A stretch of 13,992 nt of DNA from Calditrichota bacterium (GTDB taxonomy: Bacteria > Calditrichota > Calditrichia > RBG-13-44-9), in the NCBI GenBank assembly GCA_024276455.1, contig JAJRXE010000376.1, forward strand, positions 1 to 13,992. Direction: 5' to 3'. The number at the start of each line of letters is the position of its first letter. Position 1 is the first letter of the stretch. The notes under the pieces are model-generated. The model ran no database searches, was not told where the DNA came from, and worked only from the letters and a program-made list of their open reading frames with translations. Shown here one piece after another: positions 13,828-13,992 of this stretch. Both the position numbers and the translations under genes were made by a program.

Positions 13828-13992
13828 ATGCACCGCAAGGACAATAGTTTAATCTGGGGAATTATCCTCATCGGGGTGGGATTTTTATTTCTGGCTCGCA
13901 ATCTGGGCTGGTTGTACGTGGATTGGGAAACCATCTGGCCGCTGTTTCTGATCGGCGGTGGAATGCTGTTTTACCTCCGCTGGTTAATTAAC
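13828..13992 (+). CDS. LiaF/DUF5668-like membrane protein, N-terminal part (cut by window edge)
   Basis: ATG 13828, preceded by AAAGGAAAA, opens a frame of 55 codons to the window edge, with no stop. It shows two membrane segments (about 9-23, IWGIILIGVGFLFLA, and 36-51, with IWPLFLIGGGMLFYL) joined by NLGWLYVDWETIWP. This pair, with a DW..IWP turn, is typical of the LiaI-LiaF-like transmembrane region (DUF5668), found in small membrane proteins and in LiaF-type cell-envelope stress regulators. What follows lies outside the window, so the full domain make-up is unknown. It is divergent from the aldo/keto reductase; the 233 bases between hold no gene and only weak promoter candidates. Confidence 0.7.
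   Translation, partial: MHRKDNSLIWGIILIGVGFLFLARNLGWLYVDWETIWPLFLIGGGMLFYLRWLIN

Noticed and set aside
13665..13934. 89-codon minus-strand frame opposite the LiaF-like gene
   Set aside because: The opposite strand has a ribosome site and a recognisable two-helix membrane domain, so this frame is a shadow.

Overview
The window looks like chromosome from a moderately GC-rich Gram-negative bacterium, probably of the FCB group. Calditrichota is my best guess, at low confidence. The reasons are an envelope protein with a signal peptide at the left edge, a lipoprotein-like beta-propeller reading frame, Shine-Dalgarno sites close to AGGAGG, sigma70-like promoters, a Rex redox regulator, and interspersed 'TATTTCGCGTGTTTCGCGGGC'-type intergenic repeats. 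Taxonomy is inferred from general resemblance; no search was run.

Layout: (1) 1-455, minus strand: the N-terminal part of a secreted or outer-membrane protein running off the left edge. (2) 456-2584: an AT-rich, gene-poor stretch. It contains a long imperfect palindrome (838-886), a candidate promoter and a perfect 16-bp dyad. It also holds a seven-repeat beta-propeller lipoprotein gene (1195-2244) split by one in-frame TAG, and a gene-free tract with possible decayed coding sequence. (3) 2585-3866, plus strand: trmH (tRNA Gm18 methyltransferase) and a DUF456 membrane protein. (4) 3867-4478: a repeat-rich intergenic region with three diverged copies of one repeat, REP-like palindromes, and the rex terminator. 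(5) 4479-5111, minus strand: rex, with its own promoter and terminator. (6) 5454-12367, minus strand: the compact replication cluster dnaN-recF-DUF721(dciA-like)-gyrB-gyrA. Its ATGA overlaps, an 11-base gap and a 29-base gap suggest one operon, and a strong terminator follows gyrA. (7) 12647-13594, minus strand: an aldo/keto reductase. (8) 13828 to the right edge, plus strand: the start of a small LiaF/DUF5668-like membrane protein.

The replication cluster works as a unit. DnaN is the sliding clamp, RecF the gap-repair ATPase, the DUF721 protein probably helps load or manage the replicative helicase, and GyrB plus GyrA form the gyrase A2B2 complex. dnaA, which commonly sits just upstream of dnaN, is not here: an aldo/keto reductase takes that place, and I see no DnaA-box cluster. 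Rex, a sensor of the NADH/NAD+ ratio, sits just beyond gyrA as a separate transcription unit.

I found no convincing new multi-gene system. The observations most worth checking are the single amber codon in the propeller lipoprotein gene together with its internal composition shift, the repeat cluster around 3873-4416, the displaced dnaA, and the non-canonical GyrA box.
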